NCBI RefSeq assembly: GCF_025421775.1
Contig: NZ_JAOEFX010000002.1
Location: 62,001-126,000, forward strand
Length of the DNA: 64,000 bases
Direction: 5' to 3'
Source: Paenarthrobacter aurescens
Lineage (GTDB): Bacteria > Actinomycetota > Actinomycetes > Actinomycetales > Micrococcaceae
Of the stretch, positions 53,101 to 63,919 are shown one piece after another. Below the pieces are notes generated by a model that was not told the origin of the DNA, did no database searches, and worked only from the letters and a program-made list of their open reading frames with translations. Every line of letters begins with the position of its first letter. The stretch's first letter is position 1. The position numbers and the translations under genes are program-made.

Positions 53101-54174
53101 TTGCGAGAATTTACCGCCCGCTTTGCCACCGCCGAAGAAATCGATAACTGGGACAAACACGTCACGGCCAATCCGAACGGCGGCAACATGCTGCAATCGG
53201 ACGCCTACGCGGCAGTCAAGGACGGCAACGGCTGGCTGGTCCGCCGACTTGTGGTGGAGACCGCCGACTACGCCAGCTACAACCTGCTCCTGGAGAAGAA
53301 GTTCCCCGTCATGGGCCGGCTCTGGTACCTCATCAAGGGGCCGGACGCTGCTGCCGTGGAGGACATCACCTCCATGCTCAAGGCCATCGCCGCTCTGGCC
53401 AAGGAGCAGAAGATGAACGTCTTCGCCATCAAGATAGAGCCCGACGTCGTGGAGTCACCTGAGGCGGTGACGCACCTGAAAGCGGCTGGCTTGGTCAAGG
53501 CCCCGAACATCCAGTCCAACGACTCGACGGCGATACTGGACATTTCAGCTCCGGCCAATGAAGTACTCAGGAGTATTTCCTCACGCGCCAGGAACGCAGT
53601 CCGCAGGGCGGAGCGTGAGGGGTGCGAGGTCCTCCAGGCTGAACCCGGCCACGACACTTACCGCAAGCTCTACGCGCTCATGCAGAACACCATGAATGCC
53701 AAGGGGGACATGCCGCTGCGGAGCTACGAGTACTACTCCACGTTCTGGGAAGAGTTCAGCAGCCGGGGCCAGGGTCACTTCTTCTTCGTTCACGAGGATG
53801 GGGCTCCGAGCGTTGGCGCTTTCGTCATCAATTATGGTTCCAAGGCGACGTACAAGGACGGCGGTTCCACCCAGAACCGCAAGCAGTACGGTGACTCACA
53901 CTTGGCGCAGTGGGCTGCGATCCAGCGCATGCAGGAGCTTGGCTGCGTGGAATACGATTTCTGTGGCACCCCGCCGGCAGCACGGATCAAGGACAAGTCC
54001 CACCCGCTCTATGGCCTGGGATCCTTCAAGACGAGCTTTACCAAGACCGTCACGGACTTTGTGGGTTGTTACGACCTCGTGCTGGGACCCGTCCGCTACA
54101 AGCTGTGGCTCAAGGGTGCTGAGCGCATCTTCCGTCGTCTGGAAACCATGCGCACCGGCGGCCAGTTCTACTGA
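53101..54174 (+). CDS. FemX-like peptidoglycan aminoacyltransferase (copy 1)
   Basis: 357 residues from TTG 53101; ATG 53044 and TTG 53026 are in-frame alternatives, and the conserved part starts REFTARFATAEEIDNWDKHVTANPNGGNMLQSDAYA. Two GNAT-like halves: SISSRARNAVRRAEREGCEV and GHFFFVHEDGAPSVGAFVINYGSKATYKDGGSTQN, then YDFCGTPP. Members add amino acids from tRNA to lipid II to build the interpeptide bridge. It lacks the long coiled-coil arm of FemA. Tandem with a second copy. Confidence 0.88.
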   Translation: MREFTARFATAEEIDNWDKHVTANPNGGNMLQSDAYAAVKDGNGWLVRRLVVETADYASYNLLLEKKFPVMGRLWYLIKGPDAAAVEDITSMLKAIAALAKEQKMNVFAIKIEPDVVESPEAVTHLKAAGLVKAPNIQSNDSTAILDISAPANEVLRSISSRARNAVRRAEREGCEVLQAEPGHDTYRKLYALMQNTMNAKGDMPLRSYEYYSTFWEEFSSRGQGHFFFVHEDGAPSVGAFVINYGSKATYKDGGSTQNRKQYGDSHLAQWAAIQRMQELGCVEYDFCGTPPAARIKDKSHPLYGLGSFKTSFTKTVTDFVGCYDLVLGPVRYKLWLKGAERIFRRLETMRTGGQFY

Positions 54175-54285
54175 CGGCCAGTTATCGGCAGCAAGCAAAC
54201 TTCAGGCCCGCCCCGGCCACCAACGGGTGCAAATCTACTGTTAGGTGAGGTATTTTCTTTGACTCCGATTGAGGCTGGAACCGCC

Positions 54286-55602
54286 ATGGAATTCGTGATT
54301 CTCAGTGACGCTGATTTCGAGACGTTTGCCAAGGGACACCCCCAGGGGAGCTTCATCCAATCCATGGACCTGACCCGCTTCCAGCGCGCCCGTGGTCAGG
54401 AAGTGGAACTCTTCGGGGTCATGCAGAGCGGCAGCCTTGTTGCCGCAGGAAAGCTCGTCTACACGGCAAACCGCTTCGGCTACAAGGTGTGCGACTGTGC
54501 CAAGGGGCCACTGATGGACTACAGCGACCCCGCGGTGGTGAGCTTCGTCGTCGAGCAGTTGAAGAAGCACGCGGCTTCGAAGAAGGCCGCGGAACTGCGG
54601 ATCTCGCCCAACATCCGGTACATCGCACGGGACGAAGAAGGTGCCGAGCACCCCGAGGTGGAGGACAACCGTCCCCTGCTGAAGGAATTCGAGGGCTTGG
54701 GTTTCAAGCACCAAGGCTTCGACATGAACTTCGCCAACATCAACTGGATGTTCATCAAGCAGCTCGACGGGATCGCCGATTCCGAAGAGCTGATCATGGG
54801 CATGAACTACCGCACCCGCAAGGCCATCCGGAAAGCCGAAAAGAACGGCGTTTACCTGGAACAGGCCACGCTGGAAACGCTGGACGACTTCTACAACGCG
54901 CTGAGCACTGCCGGCGACGAGAAGGGCTTCACGTACCGCGAACGCGAGTACTACGAGCAACTGCTCCGCAACACCTCGGACGAGTTCACCAAGCTCATGA
55001 TGGCCAAGATCAACATCCCCGAGTACCGGGCGTCCATCACCGAGCGCCTGAACGCTGAATCAAAGACCCTCGCAGACCTCAAACGTGAAGTCGAAGAGAC
55101 TGGCAGCAAGAAGAAGGCCAACCGCGTCAAGGTAGTCCAGGATCTCGTGGACAGCTATGAGCGCAGCCTCAAGGATATCGAACGCTTCCCGGACTCCGTA
55201 GGCGTGGCGACCGTGGCTGCCATCCACTTCGCATGCTCGGGCGACGAACTGGTGTGCGTCATTGGCGGCACCGTGCAGGACTATATCTACTTCAACGGCG
55301 CTACGTCCCTGTACTGGGGCATGATGCTGCACGCGCTCAACAACGGATACTCGCGCTACAACTTCTACGGCACGTTCGGCATCCAAGGCCAGGACGAGAC
55401 CGGCCACGGCGGCTACGAATTCAAGAAGGGCTTCGGTGGCGAGGTAGTCCAGCTGGTGGGGGACTTCGTCGCACCAGTGAACCCGCTCGTCTTCAACGCC
55501 TACCGCGTGGTCAGGAAGCTCGCAGGAGCCGCCCAGACAGTGCTGGGACGATTGCCCCTTGAGAAATTGCCAGTAGTCCGAAACCTGCGGGGGAACCGCT
55601 AA
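54286..55602 (+). CDS. FemX-like peptidoglycan aminoacyltransferase (copy 2, with coiled-coil arm)
   Basis: 438 residues from ATG 54286 (GAGGCTGGAACC upstream). FemAB fold: QGSFIQSMDLTRFQRARGQEVELFGV, MGMNYRTRKAIRKAEKNGVYL, YYFNGATSLYWGMMLHAL-like YFNGATSLYWGMML, FYGTFGIQGQDETGHGGYEFKKGFGG. The insertion at about residues 250-305 (LADLKREVEETGSKKKANRVKVVQDLVDSYERSLKDI) is the two-helix arm known from FemA. With copy 1 it probably makes consecutive residues of the bridge. Confidence 0.9.
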   Translation: MEFVILSDADFETFAKGHPQGSFIQSMDLTRFQRARGQEVELFGVMQSGSLVAAGKLVYTANRFGYKVCDCAKGPLMDYSDPAVVSFVVEQLKKHAASKKAAELRISPNIRYIARDEEGAEHPEVEDNRPLLKEFEGLGFKHQGFDMNFANINWMFIKQLDGIADSEELIMGMNYRTRKAIRKAEKNGVYLEQATLETLDDFYNALSTAGDEKGFTYREREYYEQLLRNTSDEFTKLMMAKINIPEYRASITERLNAESKTLADLKREVEETGSKKKANRVKVVQDLVDSYERSLKDIERFPDSVGVATVAAIHFACSGDELVCVIGGTVQDYIYFNGATSLYWGMMLHALNNGYSRYNFYGTFGIQGQDETGHGGYEFKKGFGGEVVQLVGDFVAPVNPLVFNAYRVVRKLAGAAQTVLGRLPLEKLPVVRNLRGNR

Positions 55603-55629
55603 TCAAACAAGTCAAGGGAGGATCACCGC

Positions 55630-57117
55630 GTGACTGAACGCCCCGAGGGGTCCGCCAGCCGACCCCATACCGACGGCTTGCCCAAGACCCAACCGCTGCG
55701 CCCGTCGCAGGTCCGGCAGAACGTTAACGCCAAACGCATGCTCATGCGCTTGGTCCAAGGCGATAGTCCGCCCACCGCCCCCATGAACATCGTGGATCGG
55801 CTTGCCGGGAGTCCCTACGCCAACCCCACCATCCAGGTGGTGGGTGTGGATGCCTCGGCCCGTAAGACCATCGACTTCGCCCTGCATCTGGCAGAGGTCA
55901 TGTTCCGGTACGGGGCCGGTGCCCTGGAAGTCGAGACGAGCATGATCGCCGTTACGGCTGCCCTTGGCTTGAAGAACGTTGAAGTGGACATCACCAACCA
56001 GTCGGTGGCCATCAACTACGCTCCCAAGGACCAGACGCCCATCACGCTGCTCCGCGTGGTGCGCTCCTGGACCAACAACTACGCCGGCCTTGCGCAGGTC
56101 CATCAACTGGTCACGGACATCGTGGCCGGGGGAGTGGGGCGCGACGAAGCCGTGCGCCGGTTGAACGAGATCATCCGCAGCGCCAAGCCCTTCCCGCGGT
56201 GGATGGTCACCATGGCCTTCGGTGTCTTTGCCGCGGTTTTCGTGGGCGTGCTGGGCGGCGGCATCGGCGCGTCCGCGGTAGCGTTCGGCTCCAACATCCT
56301 CATAAGCCTGCTCTCCCGCCAACTCGCCAAGTGGCGGACGGCGGACTTCTTCAACACCATGGCGTGCGCGTTCCTGGTCACGTTCATCGCGCTGATGTTG
56401 CGTTGGGCGGGTGTGGACATTGCTCCATCCATTGTGGTGGCCGGCGGAATCCTGCTGCTGCTACCCACAGGCCGCCTCGTTTCCGCCGTGCAGGACGCCA
56501 TCAACGGCTTCCCTGTGACGGCTGCTGGACGGTTTCTTTCCACCGCACTGACATTCGGTGCCATCGTGGCTGGTATCGGCGTCGCCGTGGTGGTCGGAAC
56601 GCTGATCGGCAGCGAGGTCCTGGACGTCACGGACACATTCCCCGATGCGTATCCTCTCTGGGGCCGGGCGATTCTTATCGCCATCGCAGTAGTGGCCATC
56701 GGTGTGACCGAGCAAACGCAAATGCGACTGTTGCTTCCGACGGCGGCAGTGGGGTTTGTGGGATTCTTCGTTTTGTGGGGGGCCGGGGCAGCCGGCCTCG
56801 GCGACCGCTTGTCGCCCGCCGTAGCCGCAGTGGTGATCGGTCTGTTGGGCAGGGTCGTGGCGCTCAAACTGGGTGCACCACAGCTGGTGGTGGCCGTTCC
56901 TGCTGCGCTGATCCTGTTGCCCGGCCTCACCATATTCCGGTCGATGTATGTTTTGACCGTCGAAGAAGGAGACATCCTGGCGGGTGCTGGTGGCATGCTC
57001 AACGCCGGTGCGATTGTGTTGGGTGTGGCCGCAGGCATTGTCCTGGGCGACAACCTTGCCAGGCCGCTCACGAAGGGCCTGTCCAGCAATGAACGGCGCA
57101 GGGTCAGACGCCGCTAG
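55630..57117 (+). CDS. Threonine/serine exporter family protein (ThrE)
   Basis: 495 residues; GTG start with AAGGGAGGATCACC upstream. An N-terminal cytoplasmic domain (DFALHLAEVMFRYGAGALEVETSMIAVTAALGL) and about ten membrane helices: the ThrE two-domain layout. Exports threonine and serine using the proton gradient in Corynebacterium. It is 27 bp after the FemX gene, so probably co-transcribed. Confidence 0.92.
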   Translation: MTERPEGSASRPHTDGLPKTQPLRPSQVRQNVNAKRMLMRLVQGDSPPTAPMNIVDRLAGSPYANPTIQVVGVDASARKTIDFALHLAEVMFRYGAGALEVETSMIAVTAALGLKNVEVDITNQSVAINYAPKDQTPITLLRVVRSWTNNYAGLAQVHQLVTDIVAGGVGRDEAVRRLNEIIRSAKPFPRWMVTMAFGVFAAVFVGVLGGGIGASAVAFGSNILISLLSRQLAKWRTADFFNTMACAFLVTFIALMLRWAGVDIAPSIVVAGGILLLLPTGRLVSAVQDAINGFPVTAAGRFLSTALTFGAIVAGIGVAVVVGTLIGSEVLDVTDTFPDAYPLWGRAILIAIAVVAIGVTEQTQMRLLLPTAAVGFVGFFVLWGAGAAGLGDRLSPAVAAVVIGLLGRVVALKLGAPQLVVAVPAALILLPGLTIFRSMYVLTVEEGDILAGAGGMLNAGAIVLGVAAGIVLGDNLARPLTKGLSSNERRRVRRR

Positions 57118-57126
57118 CGACCCGGT

Positions 57127-57170
57127 TAATGCCGAACGGCGCCGCCATGAGGCGGCGCCGTTCGGCATTA
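57127..57170. terminator. Bidirectional terminator between thrE and sip genes
   Basis: 20-bp perfect inverted repeat (arms 57127-57146 and 57151-57170) with loop ATGA, lying 9 bp after the ThrE stop and 10 bp before the leftward gene end. Confidence 0.9.
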
Positions 57171-57180
57171 CGGACTAAAT

Positions 57181-58020
57181 CTAGATCTGTCCTACGGGAA
57201 GTTTCTTCTCGGCTTGGAAGACTTCCTCCACCCGACCCTGAGCCCAGTAACCGGACAGAGACACTTGGGAACGTTCCAAGCCCCGCTGTGCAAAGAAGAT
57301 CTCCCGGAGACCCTTCATGTACCCCCGCTCGCCGTGGGCGAAGACATCCACGCGTCCTGGCAACCATTCGGTGTTGCGGAGGGCTTCCAGCAGCAAATCA
57401 CTGGATCCGGCAGGTACGCCGCTGCGCTGCAGCCAGTGCAGTTCAACGCCTTCGGGAGAGGATATTGGCAGGATGTCGGCCTCACTGTCTACCTCAAGGA
57501 AGACTGTCCCGCGGGCGTCGGGAGCAAGGGCCTCGACGCAGGCCGCTATGGCCGGAATCGCGGCGTCATCGCCGGCGAACAAGTACCAGTCGGCGTCAGG
57601 GGCGGGGTTGTAGCCGCCGCCCGGGCCCGTGAAGACCATGGAGTCGCCGGGCTCGGCTGCGGCTGCCCAAGGACCGGCCAGGCCTTCGTCGCCGTGCACC
57701 ACGAAGTCGATAGCCAACTGTTGGGCTTCCAGGTCCACCCAACGGATGGTGTATGTCCGGGTGTGCGGCCACTGCTCGCGGGGCATGGTCTCGCGGATGG
57801 CCCACAGGTCCAGGGGGAGCTCGTAGTTGATGCCCGGCTGCGGGAAGACAATCTTGACGTACCGGTCCACGTACTCGTTGTTCACGTAATCGCTGAATCC
57901 AGGTCCGCCGGCCACGATCCGCACCATATGCGGTGAAAGGTGTTCCCTCCGCAGAACAGTCAGGTTGACCTGGGGGCGGGTTTTGCGTGTGGCGGACGAG
58001 GTGACGGGGAGAGCAGTCAT
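57181..58020 (-). CDS. Siderophore-interacting protein (FAD-binding ferric-siderophore reductase)
   Basis: 279 residues. The SIP signature RTYTIRWVDLEAQQLAIDFVVHGDEGLAGPWAAAAEPGD lies at about residues 87-126; RTYT is the FAD-binding motif and GPGGGY follows. The C-terminal NAD(P)H domain includes YLFAGDDAAIPAIAA and GERGYMKGLREIFF. It releases iron from imported siderophores in the cytoplasm. An iron box directly upstream predicts repression by IdeR/DtxR at high iron. Confidence 0.94.
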   Translation of the reverse strand: MTALPVTSSATRKTRPQVNLTVLRREHLSPHMVRIVAGGPGFSDYVNNEYVDRYVKIVFPQPGINYELPLDLWAIRETMPREQWPHTRTYTIRWVDLEAQQLAIDFVVHGDEGLAGPWAAAAEPGDSMVFTGPGGGYNPAPDADWYLFAGDDAAIPAIAACVEALAPDARGTVFLEVDSEADILPISSPEGVELHWLQRSGVPAGSSDLLLEALRNTEWLPGRVDVFAHGERGYMKGLREIFFAQRGLERSQVSLSGYWAQGRVEEVFQAEKKLPVGQI

Positions 58021-58039
58021 ATAGGTAAGCCTAAGCTAA
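58021..58039. promoter_or_regulatory. IdeR/DtxR-type iron box
   Basis: ATAGGTAAGCCTAAGCTAA on the plus strand, close to the 19-bp consensus TTAGGTTAGSCTAACCTAA. It abuts the start codon at 58020, so the transcript is very short-leadered or leaderless and the repressor would sit over the start point. Confidence 0.78.
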
Positions 58040-58072
58040 TTGCCTGCACGCCCGCTGGGTATGAGTCGAAGG

Positions 58073-58840
58073 TTACAGGACGGGCAGTTCCCAATTGATG
58101 GGGTCAGCGCCCCGGGCAACCAGCAGTTCGTTGGTCCGGCTGAAGGGTTTTGAGCCGAAGAATCCGCGGGAGGCGGACAATGGGCTCGGATGCACCGAGA
58201 CGATGGACGGTGCGCCGCCCAGCAGCGGTACGACGCCCTCAGCGTCTTTGCCCCACAGGATCGCCACCAGCGGGCTTTGGTGGCCAGAGTCGTCGGTACG
58301 GTTGGCGACGGCGGTGACTGCCGCCGTCGTGATGGCTTCCCAGCCCTTACCCCGATGCGAGCCGGCTTTTCCGGCTTCCACGCTGAGGACGCGGTTCAGC
58401 AGGAGGACGCCTTGGTCCGTCCAGGCGCTAAGGTCGCCGTGGATCCGGGGCGGGAGGCCAAGGTCGTCGTGAAGTTCGCGGTAGATGTTGGCGAGGCTTC
58501 GCGGAATGGGGCGCGTTTGCCGCGACACGGCAAAGGAAAGTCCGACGGCGTGTCCCGGCGTCGGATACGGGTCCTGGCCCAGGATCAGTACTTTGACGTC
58601 GGCCAACGGCTGGCTGAAGGCGCGCAGGAGATTCCGGGCCGAAGGAAGAACGTGGGCGCCATCGGCTGCCCGCCCGGCGACATACGCCAAGGCATCGCGG
58701 AGTTGGCGTTCCACGGGGCGCAGTGCCTGTGCCCAGTCGGGTGCCATCAGTTCCTCCAAGGGGCGGTCAACCAGCGCCGCAAAGCCTGGATCCGCCACGC
58801 CCGCAGGTTCAAGGTCAAACAGTGCATCCTCGCCAGTCAC
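58073..58840 (-). CDS. ung: Uracil-DNA glycosylase, family 1
   Basis: 255 residues; GTG start. Catalytic water-activating motif [17 protein letters not shown] near residues 88-104 and the DNA-intercalation loop [21 protein letters not shown] near the C-terminus. Excises uracil from DNA. Longer N-terminus than E. coli Ung by about 25 residues. Confidence 0.95.
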   Translation of the reverse strand: MTGEDALFDLEPAGVADPGFAALVDRPLEELMAPDWAQALRPVERQLRDALAYVAGRAADGAHVLPSARNLLRAFSQPLADVKVLILGQDPYPTPGHAVGLSFAVSRQTRPIPRSLANIYRELHDDLGLPPRIHGDLSAWTDQGVLLLNRVLSVEAGKAGSHRGKGWEAITTAAVTAVANRTDDSGHQSPLVAILWGKDAEGVVPLLGGAPSIVSVHPSPLSASRGFFGSKPFSRTNELLVARGADPINWELPVL

Positions 58841-58948
58841 TACGCCATTGTGCCCCGCGCGGCGCCGGCCGGGCGAATGACAGCGTTGTTATTCGCCCGT
58901 AACATAGGGGTAGGACATTTTCCCCAACAAGCGTCGAAGGAGTGTGCC

Positions 58949-59284
58949 GTGGCTGAACCAGCACCGGAACCGATGGCGTCGCAGGCAACAGGCTTTGCCC
59001 TGGAAGACCTCGCGGCCGGGACGCGCAGTGACTCCCCGCTCAGTGAACGGGATCAGCAAATGTTGGCCCTGGAGCGGCAATGGTGGAAATACGCGGGCGC
59101 CAAGGAACAGGCTATCCGTGAACTGTTTGATCTCTCCGCCACACACTATTACCAGATCCTTAACGCGCTGATCGATACCGAAGACGCGTTGGCCCACGAT
59201 CCCATGCTCGTCAAGAGATTGCGTAGACTACGTACGTCCCGCCAGCGTGCGCGGACGGCACGTCGTTTGGGGTCCGACGCGTAA
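58949..59284 (+). CDS. DUF3263 family protein
   Basis: 111 residues from GTG 58949 with GAAGGAG seven bases upstream. LSERDQQMLALERQWWKYAGAKEQAIRELFDLSATHYYQILNALIDTEDAL is the DUF3263 core, a helical, HTH-like small domain. The C-terminus is Arg-rich (KRLRRLRTSRQRARTARR), consistent with nucleic-acid binding. Conserved in actinobacteria next to a LytR_C gene, as here. Confidence 0.92.
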   Translation: MAEPAPEPMASQATGFALEDLAAGTRSDSPLSERDQQMLALERQWWKYAGAKEQAIRELFDLSATHYYQILNALIDTEDALAHDPMLVKRLRRLRTSRQRARTARRLGSDA

Positions 59285-59333
59285 ATCGCCCGGCTGATCT
59301 GTCAGCAGCTACCAGCAAGGACAACGCTTCACC

Positions 59334-59942
59334 ATGACCAAATATGCCAAGGACGAATTCGACCAGGTCCCGCAGAACACTTCCCGGCAGGGCGTTCACC
59401 GCGACGCCCAAGAGACCACCCGCCCCACCTTGTGGCCGGTCCTGACCGTTGGTGCTGTTGCCTTGGTCCTCGGATTGGTGGCCTTCCTGGTCCTTCCGAA
59501 CCTGGGCGTTGTGGCCCCCGGTGCCGCGCCCAGCGTGACGACGCCGGCGCCGCAGCAGACTGACGCCTCGCCTTCGCCAGCACCGAGCGAATCCAGCAGT
59601 GCACCGTCAGCTTCAAGCGAACCGAGCCCGTCAGGCGTTCCGTCCGAGACGTCATCCGCAGCCCCGGTGGACAAGACCACGCCGGTGGCCGTCTACAACG
59701 GTGCCGGTACTGCAGGCCTGGCAGGCCGGGTGGCTGGCCTTGTCGAGGGTGATGGCTGGGCGCTGAGCACTGTGGGCAACTGGGGCGGTATCCCGCAGCA
59801 GACGTCCGTCATCTTCTACAACGCTCCCGCGCAGAAGGCCAACGCCGAGGCTTTGGGAACCCTGCTGGGCATCCAAACGATCGTTGAATCTCCCGATGTC
59901 CAGCAGCCGCTGGTTGTTGTGGCGGGGCCTGGCTACCAGTAG
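59334..59942 (+). CDS. LytR C-terminal domain membrane protein
   Basis: 202 residues. One TM helix at about residues 33-58 (LWPVLTVGAVALVLGLVAFLVLPNLGVV), then a Pro/Ser/Ala-rich extracellular linker (60-115), then a LytR_C domain (VAVYNGAGTAGLAGRVAGLVEGDGWALSTVGNW). Probably anchored outside the membrane with a cell-wall role. Follows the DUF3263 gene by 49 bp. Confidence 0.9.
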   Translation: MTKYAKDEFDQVPQNTSRQGVHRDAQETTRPTLWPVLTVGAVALVLGLVAFLVLPNLGVVAPGAAPSVTTPAPQQTDASPSPAPSESSSAPSASSEPSPSGVPSETSSAAPVDKTTPVAVYNGAGTAGLAGRVAGLVEGDGWALSTVGNWGGIPQQTSVIFYNAPAQKANAEALGTLLGIQTIVESPDVQQPLVVVAGPGYQ

Positions 59943-60112
59943 ATTCGGGGCCTGGGAGGGCAGGAAAGCCCCAACTCGGTTAAGCCTCAATAACAAAAGT
60001 GTTGCCCTGCCCCTCCACGCGAGCGCTGTGATAGTGACAGTGGTTACAGTGGATTGATTCCGGTACGGAGATCCCGGCAACCGGACTTGGCTACTGCGAA
60101 AGTGTGGGCATC

Positions 60113-60316
60113 ATGGCATTGGGAACCGTCAAATGGTTCAACGCCGAAAAAGGCTACGGCTTCATCACTGTGGATGAATCCGGCGACGACGTCTTTGTAC
60201 ACTGGTCGGCTATCCAGATGGATGGCTTCCGCGCCCTCGAAGAGGGTCAGCGGGTTGAGTTCGAATTGGGGGAGGGCCAGAAAGGTCCGCAGGCCGAAGG
60301 CGTCCGCGTCGCATAG
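60113..60316 (+). CDS. Cold-shock domain protein
   Basis: 67 residues from ATG 60113. [61 protein letters not shown]: both RNP motifs (KGYGFI and DVFVHW) intact. RNA chaperone of the CspA family; the Trp in VFVHW replaces the common FS at that point. Confidence 0.95.
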   Translation: MALGTVKWFNAEKGYGFITVDESGDDVFVHWSAIQMDGFRALEEGQRVEFELGEGQKGPQAEGVRVA

Positions 60317-60395
60317 CCCGCGGGCGACGTCCCGCCCCTTCCCGTCAGCCCACGGCTGAAACCCCCTTTGTTTATAGAGCAAAGTGGCATCTCTG

Positions 60396-60422
60396 CTTGC
60401 ACTCTCCCCGGTCGAGTGCTAA
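60396..60422 (+). promoter_or_regulatory. CIRCE element 1 (HrcA operator)
   Basis: CTTGCACTC-N9-GAGTGCTAA. The right arm is perfect, the left has two mismatches to TTAGCACTC. Upstream of groEL. Confidence 0.82.
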
Positions 60423-60430
60423 TTATTGAT

Positions 60431-62267
<1,837 letters not shown>

Positions 62268-62311
62268 GCACCCAAGCTGTAGCGATACAGCGCCACGCAT
62301 CACGCTTTAGA

Positions 62312-62359
62312 GCAAACGACGGCGGTCCCCACCAATTGGTGGGGGCCGCCGTCGTTTGC
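62312..62359 (+). terminator. Terminator after groEL
   Basis: 22-bp arms with one T-G pair, loop AATT: GCAAACGACGGCGG on the outside, CCCCACC inside. Confidence 0.88.
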
Positions 62360-62492
62360 GTCGGTGCCCAAGGTCGGTGCCCCAGTAGGTAGCAGTAGGT
62401 GCCGTTTTGAGCGCTCACTACGGCCTGAACTGCTACTTGGTTGGGTGCCTATCACGGTTTCAGTGTCGGTGGGGTCTGGCAGGATTAACGTC

Positions 62493-63536
62493 ATGACGAT
62501 TATTGCTGCCGCCGATGGGTCCGCCCTCGGTAATCCTGGGCCGGCCGGTTGGGCCTGGTACGTTGATGACTCCTGTTGGCGGGCAGGAGGTTGGCCGCAC
62601 GGTACCAACAACCAAGGTGAACTGATGGCCGTCCTGGACTTGTTCCGGTCCACGGCCCACGTGCCACATGAAGAACTGCTGATCCTTTGCGACAGCCAGT
62701 ACGTCATCAACTGCATTACCAAGTGGATGCCGGGGTGGAAGCGGAAAGGCTGGCGGAAGGCCGACGGCAAGCCTGTGTTGAACGTGGACCTGCTCAAGGA
62801 CATCGACCAAGCGATCGTTGGCCGCAAGTACACCTTCGAGTGGGTCAAGGGCCACGCCGGGCATGACCTCAATGAGGCCGCCGACGAGCGTGCACGCGCC
62901 GTCGCCACCGCTTACCAGCAGGGCGTCGCGCACCGGGCCGGGCCAGGCTTCCCGGGCTCGCTGGAGCAGGCCTCGCAGCCCGCAACGGACGTGGACGGGA
63001 CCCAGCCCCGTTCCTCAGAGACCGTGCCTGCAGGCACCGCTGCCGGCTCCAAGGGGTTGGCGGGAGGGGGCTCCGCGTCAGCAAAGGTTGAGCGCAGCCC
63101 AAGGCCGCATTTCGAACCGACGCTCTTTGGTGAGTCCGGCATCTTCGGTCAGCCCGATCTTTTCAGTGAACTCGAAGGCGCTTCCGCACAGGAGCTCTCC
63201 GCCGAGGACACTGTGCTCGCATTGGAAAGGGAGCTGCTCCGGCCTGACGTACGGGCGGACATTGGCCGGATTGGCGTGCTCCTCCACCCGGATTTCGCTG
63301 AGATCGGCAGCTCTGGCCGGTTCTGGACCCGGGACGCCATGATGATGGCGCTGGAAGAGGACCCTGGTGAACCGACCGACCTGGAGCTGCTGAGCGCGGA
63401 CCGCCTCAGCGACAACACTATTCTGCTGAACTACCGCAGCCTTGCCCACTCGGGTTCGGCGCTGCGTAGTTCTGTGTGGATGCTCGACCGCGGACAATGG
63501 CGGCTGCGGTTCCACCAGGGGACTGTCGAGAACTGA
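62493..63536 (+). CDS. Ribonuclease HI fused to a DUF4440 (NTF2-like) domain
   Basis: 347 residues from ATG 62493. The N-terminal RNase HI domain (1-145) keeps the acidic catalytic set: AAADGSALGNPGPAGWAWY (Asp), GTNNQGELMAVL (Glu), LILCDSQYVINC (Asp), HAGHDLNEAADERA (His and Asp). A disordered Ser/Gly/Pro linker follows (150-230). The C-terminal domain (AEDTVLALERELLRPDVRADIGRIGVLLHPDFAEIGSSGRFWTRDAMM, ending SSVWMLDRGQWRLRFHQGT) is DUF4440/SnoaL-like. Removes RNA from RNA-DNA hybrids; the role of the extra domain is unknown. Confidence 0.9.
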   Translation: MTIIAAADGSALGNPGPAGWAWYVDDSCWRAGGWPHGTNNQGELMAVLDLFRSTAHVPHEELLILCDSQYVINCITKWMPGWKRKGWRKADGKPVLNVDLLKDIDQAIVGRKYTFEWVKGHAGHDLNEAADERARAVATAYQQGVAHRAGPGFPGSLEQASQPATDVDGTQPRSSETVPAGTAAGSKGLAGGGSASAKVERSPRPHFEPTLFGESGIFGQPDLFSELEGASAQELSAEDTVLALERELLRPDVRADIGRIGVLLHPDFAEIGSSGRFWTRDAMMMALEEDPGEPTDLELLSADRLSDNTILLNYRSLAHSGSALRSSVWMLDRGQWRLRFHQGTVEN

Positions 63537-63565
63537 TTCATGACCTGCTGGGAGCTGGCCCATGA

Positions 63566-63611
63566 CCTGCGGGTCCGGATGCGCAAGGGGGAAGGTATCC
63601 GGACCCGCAGG
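63566..63611. terminator. Bidirectional terminator between RNase HI and WXG100 genes
   Basis: 15-bp perfect inverted repeat CCTGCGGGTCCGGAT / ATCCGGACCCGCAGG with a 16-nt purine-rich loop, between convergent genes. Confidence 0.85.
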
Positions 63612-63628
63612 AGCCTACGGGGCGGACA

Positions 63629-63919
63629 TCAGTACATGAAGCGCTGGGTGTTGCCCTGTTCCACTTCCGAATAACTTGTTGCCGCCGAGGACAGGGCCAT
63701 GGTGATGGAAGCGAGCGACGCCTCAACCTTGCTCTGCGTGAGCGACCATTCCACGACAAGTGACTGGAAGTTGGTGGCAGCAGATCCCCGCCACGTCCCT
63801 TGGAGTTCCTCCAGGCCGCGCTTCATGGCAAGCACATCCGAACTAATGCGATCAACAGTGCCTTTGACGTTGGCCGACTTGAGCTGAAGCAACTCAGTAT
63901 CGACGGAGATGACGCTCAT
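63629..63919 (-). CDS. WXG100 family type VII secretion target
   Basis: 96 residues from ATG 63919 (GAAAGGCATCACCC upstream). Two helices flank the turn GTWRGSAATNF, whose W-R-G is the WXG motif (residues ~46-48). The C-terminal YSEVEQGNTQRF gives a YxxxE-like export signal, here YSEVE. Secreted dimer of the ESX/Wss type. No secretion-machine gene is in view; its partner may lie beyond the right edge. Confidence 0.93.
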   Translation of the reverse strand: MSVISVDTELLQLKSANVKGTVDRISSDVLAMKRGLEELQGTWRGSAATNFQSLVVEWSLTQSKVEASLASITMALSSAATSYSEVEQGNTQRFMY

